DNA from: an uncultured Bacteroidales bacterium
Lineage (GTDB): Bacteria; Bacteroidota; Bacteroidia; Bacteroidales; P3
Assembly (NCBI GenBank): GCA_900314925.1
Contig: OMXC01000010.1
Location: forward strand, 1-64,000
Length of the DNA stretch: 64,000 nt
Reading direction: 5' to 3'
Shown in pieces: positions 63,658 through 64,000 of the stretch. Below the pieces are notes generated by a model. It was not told where the DNA came from, ran no database searches, and worked only from the letters and a program-made list of their open reading frames with translations. The translations under genes were made by a program, and so were the position numbers. The stretch's first letter is position 1. Each line of letters opens with the position of its first letter.

Positions 63658-64000
63658 TTACTTCTCGATGCCGTAGAGCTTTTTCCAGTAGGGAGAGTTG
63701 TCGGGGCGCACCATGTACTCTTCCGTATGTAATCCTTTGGGGCGGTTGCGTTCGAGGTCGCGGTTGAGTACATCGGCGATGTTTACGATGGCACTGTACA
63801 CTTCGTTGTCGAAGACCATCAGTTTGTACGACACCGACAGCTGCAACACGTTGGCGTCGGTGCGGCTCTGCAGGTAGCGCGCCAGCGTGGTATCGGACAG
63901 GCGCGGCTGCACTTGGTGGGCATCGATGGTGAGGCCGGCTTTCTGTAATGCTGGCTGCATGTCGTCGTAGAGTTTGCGAACCGTGGTTCGGTCGGGCGCT
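63658..64000 (-). CDS. Hypothetical protein, 5' end outside the window
   Basis: The frame stays open from the window edge (APDRTTVRKLYDDMQP...) to a stop at 63658, so at least 114 residues are visible and the gene begins beyond the window; an internal ATG at 63960 is unlikely to be the start. The visible part has DDMQPALQKAGLTIDAHQVQ, VLQLSVSYKLMVFDNEVYSA and a C-terminal SPYWKKLYGIEK. No motif recognised. It is the first visible member of the small-protein cluster 62841-64000. Confidence 0.65.
   Translation of the reverse strand, partial: APDRTTVRKLYDDMQPALQKAGLTIDAHQVQPRLSDTTLARYLQSRTDANVLQLSVSYKLMVFDNEVYSAIVNIADVLNRDLERNRPKGLHTEEYMVRPDNSPYWKKLYGIEK

Overview
The window reads as a high-GC chromosome segment from an uncultured-type member of the Bacteroidales. 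Evidence: recurrent Bacteroidetes promoters (TTTG, about 19 bp, TAnnTTTG), weak or absent Shine-Dalgarno sites, a tmRNA tag GENNYALAA, type IX secretion parts (a PorZ-like protein and a C-terminal sorting-type domain), a TonB receptor, an M16 peptidase, BspA-type leucine-rich repeats and a FISUMP-like lipoprotein. Nearly all of it is a stable housekeeping chromosome. No integrase, transposase, phage, CRISPR or reverse-transcriptase gene was seen.

Layout. 1-610: tRNA-Arg(CCT) with a small ORF and a broken copy of part of the same tRNA (possible integration scar). 790-5532 (-): rimP-nusA-infB behind one strong promoter and a terminator-like leader hairpin. 5930-11767 (+): phosphate butyryltransferase, a PAS protein, a TonB-dependent receptor, an HsdR-N-like protein, then an ECF sigma / membrane anti-sigma-like / secreted protein trio. 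11982-12534: tRNA-Asp and tmRNA, each with a terminator. 12837-14771: a small peptide gene and a fimbrillin/FISUMP-like lipoprotein whose 3' half is AT-rich. 14719-16923 (-): pyrH-frr-birA. 17398-25641: dnaE, a GSCFA protein, an esterase pair, D-Ala-D-Ala ligase and a duplicated-domain lipoprotein, followed by tRNA-Cys. 25882-28677: a lipoprotein-type sensor kinase and its response regulator. 29006-33611 (+): a DUF1573 protein, an aminotransferase with a histone-H1-like Lys/Ala/Pro tail, a GreA-like protein, a membrane protein and a GT2 glycosyltransferase. 33617-39315 (-): M16 peptidase, GT-C-like membrane protein, GH5-like lipoprotein. 39722-48864 (+): acidic protein-gmk-mreC-TraB/GumN-mreD-porZ-recO-subtilase with a C-terminal beta-barrel. 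49172-56274 (+): C10 protease/LRR/T9SS protein, urocanate hydratase, SIMPL protein. 56447-59342 (+): queC-queD-queE-queF-pdxK, the preQ0 to preQ1 arm of queuosine synthesis. 59941-62619 (-): a UvrD-type helicase with an embedded DEDDh exonuclease. 62841-64000 (-): four small unidentified proteins, the last running off the window.

The most unusual content is non-coding. Six intergenic loci carry long palindromes, four of them built from consecutive 11-bp modules (TTCTTCAGTAG, TTCAACGATAC, TTCTACGGTAT and their reverses) and sharing CTACGG/CCGTAG arms. Downstream of pdxK, seven short hairpin units with a common ATTGACATG anchor run towards one another (three forward, four reverse), with different stem sequences that remain paired. 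Other low-complexity repeats typical of intergenic DNA here also seem to have entered coding sequence in frame (birA, UvrD helicase, possibly GSCFA).
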